Notes under the pieces: generated by a model
The model's input: the letters and a program-made list of their open reading frames with translations, nothing else
Told to the model about the DNA's origin: nothing
Database searches by the model: none
In this document: in pieces, positions 5,416 to 6,174 of the stretch
Layout: every line of letters begins with the position of its first letter
Numbering within the stretch: position 1 is the stretch's first letter
Assembly (NCBI GenBank): GCA_052143655.1
Contig: JBKQSL010000281.1
Coordinates: 1 to 6,174 of the forward strand
Direction: 5' to 3'
From: CAVSUR01 sp052143655
GTDB lineage: Bacteria > Actinomycetota > Actinomycetes > Streptosporangiales > Streptosporangiaceae
DNA: 6,174 nucleotides
Program-made: the position numbers and the translations under genes

Positions 5416-5487
5416 GTGACTAGCAAGCAGCCGGACATCGTGTTCTTCTGGGACAACCTCGGCTGGGGCGAGCCCGGCTGCTACGGC
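5416..5487 (+). pseudogene. Sulfatase N-terminal stub
   Basis: From GTG 5416 the frame reads PDIVFFWDNLGWGEPGCYG. This corresponds to the opening strand and first metal-site region of alkaline-phosphatase-superfamily sulfatases (P-N-I-V followed by D-[DN]-x-G-W-G and C-Y-G). After glycine 24 the similarity ends: the expected C/S-x-P-S-R formylglycine motif and all later metal ligands are absent. The frame continues without a stop through about 130 unrecognised bases into the CYTH-like gene. One residue seems to be missing before the Asp-Asn pair. Only the first 24 codons of a gene of usually 400-700 codons survive, so it is a broken relic, probably left by the same event that removed the 5' part of the adjacent integrase. 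Confidence 0.5.
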
Positions 5488-5605
5488 GCTGACGAAAGGC
5501 CACGCCGGCCTGATCGCCGTCTACGCAAATCGCTGGTTGACGCCGTCGCATCGGGACCGAAACCGCTGAACCCGACAGGCAAGATCCCGACCGGCCAGCA
5601 GTGTC

Positions 5606-5610
5606 AGGAG
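5606..5610 (+). promoter_or_regulatory. Ribosome binding site for the CYTH-like gene
   Basis: AGGAG, followed by 9 bases and then ATG 5620. It decides the start of the right-edge gene in favour of ATG 5620 over the upstream in-frame GTG 5416. Confidence 0.55.
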
Positions 5611-5619
5611 CAGAAGCCG

Positions 5620-6174
5620 ATGACGGGTGTACCGCCTGAGAGCCTGGTCACCGAACGAGTCCGCAGCCTGGAGGTGCGCTGGATCTTCCCAGGCCAGCTG
5701 GAGGCCGCGGTGGCCCGATGGTTCGGGCGGTTCCCGGCCGGGACGGAGTCACGCGAGGACACCTACCTGCTATATCCGAAGTTGCCCGGGCTGTCGGTGA
5801 AGATCCGCGGGGACGGGGCACTGGAGGTGAAAGCCTACCGTGGCAGCCCGGGAATCCTGGAGGTGGCGGGCCGCGCCCGCGGGCACATGGAGTCCTGGCA
5901 GAAGTGGTCCTTTCCCTTCAGCCCGCTCCGCCCCGGCAGCGGCGACCCGCCCGGCTGGATGCCGGTCCGCAAGAGGCGGCGCATCAGCCGCTTCTCACTG
6001 GCTAGCGGGCCGGTCGTGGCGCACGGCCCGGGGGTGGGCCAGGAGCCGCAGTGTGAGGTGGAACTTACTGAGGTCCACACGAGCGGCCAGGACTGGTGGA
6101 CCCTGGGATTCGAGGCGACCGGCCCCGCCAGCCTGCTGCGCAGCGAACTCGAGACCACCGCCGCGCTCGTGTTC
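5620..6174 (+). CDS. CYTH-like domain protein (partial, runs off right edge)
   Basis: The frame is open for 185 codons from ATG 5620 to the window end with no stop. The start is supported by AGGAG nine bases upstream; the same frame is open back to GTG 5416. The order of strands resembles a CYTH/triphosphate-tunnel fold: SLEVRW near residue 15-20, a helix, REDTYLL, LSVKIRG, ALEVKAYRG, WQKWSFPF, a very basic RKRRRISRF segment, CEVELTEVH, then WWTLGFEATG and a helix. Alternating charged residues on successive strands are what such enzymes use to hold a triphosphate and metal. However, the canonical ExExK signature is not present, only an E-x-R. I believe similar uncharacterised proteins occur in actinomycetes; this is from memory. 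CYTH members include adenylate cyclases and thiamine or inorganic triphosphatases, but no activity can be assigned here. No signal peptide or membrane segment is seen. Confidence 0.6.
   Translation, partial: MTGVPPESLVTERVRSLEVRWIFPGQLEAAVARWFGRFPAGTESREDTYLLYPKLPGLSVKIRGDGALEVKAYRGSPGILEVAGRARGHMESWQKWSFPFSPLRPGSGDPPGWMPVRKRRRISRFSLASGPVVAHGPGVGQEPQCEVELTEVHTSGQDWWTLGFEATGPASLLRSELETTAALVF

Noticed and set aside
1..6174. CRISPR array, rRNA or tRNA genes
   Set aside because: No regularly spaced direct repeats and no conserved RNA-gene core was found by eye on either strand.

Overview
The window is high-GC DNA with GTG starts, Gly/Ala/Arg-rich proteins and a SARP-type regulator. It suggests an actinomycete, probably a Streptomyces-like or Streptosporangium-like soil bacterium. 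This is an inference from composition and gene families, not from a marker gene.

Layout, left to right. At 1-64 (minus) is the first 21 codons of a secreted protein that runs off the left edge. From 65 to about 400 there is no gene, but there is a perfect 15-bp palindrome at 171-185 and two small GC hairpins. From about 389 to 621 (plus) lies debris: a sequence resembling an IS256/Mutator-type transposase remnant, joined to a fragment of a SARP activation domain (BTAD). At 676-2690 (minus) are two intact genes that look like one operon: a zinc-free quinone-oxidoreductase-like MDR enzyme (1623-2690), followed by a classical SDR (676-1551). The 490 bases upstream of them carry a perfect 13-bp palindrome at 2793-2805 and no convincing gene. 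At 3179-3763 (minus) is a multispanning DUF4386-like membrane protein lacking its extreme N-terminus. It overlaps in another frame the broken 3' end of a SARP-like regulator (3727-4452, minus). From 4453 to 4992 there is no confident gene. At 4993-5412 (minus) is the C-terminal half of a tyrosine recombinase, without its first catalytic arginine. Immediately divergent from it, a plus-strand frame stays open from 5416 to the right edge. Its first 24 codons resemble the start of a sulfatase; the main part, best started at ATG 5620, looks like a CYTH-like protein cut by the window edge.

How the parts fit. The MDR-SDR pair is the only clearly intact functional unit and probably performs NAD(P)H-dependent reduction of quinone- or carbonyl-type small molecules. 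Around it are at least five truncated genes (transposase-like piece, BTAD piece, SARP, DUF4386 protein, recombinase) plus a sulfatase stub, joined end to end. This is the pattern of a recombination-scarred accessory region. The two BTAD copies, about 84% identical by hand count and in opposite orientation, bracket the membrane-protein/MDR/SDR segment. I do not see a recognisable new defence or biosynthetic system. The most worthwhile leads are the open frame at the right edge, the SARP/DUF4386 overlap, the inverted BTAD copies and the two palindromes about 105 bases upstream of start codons.
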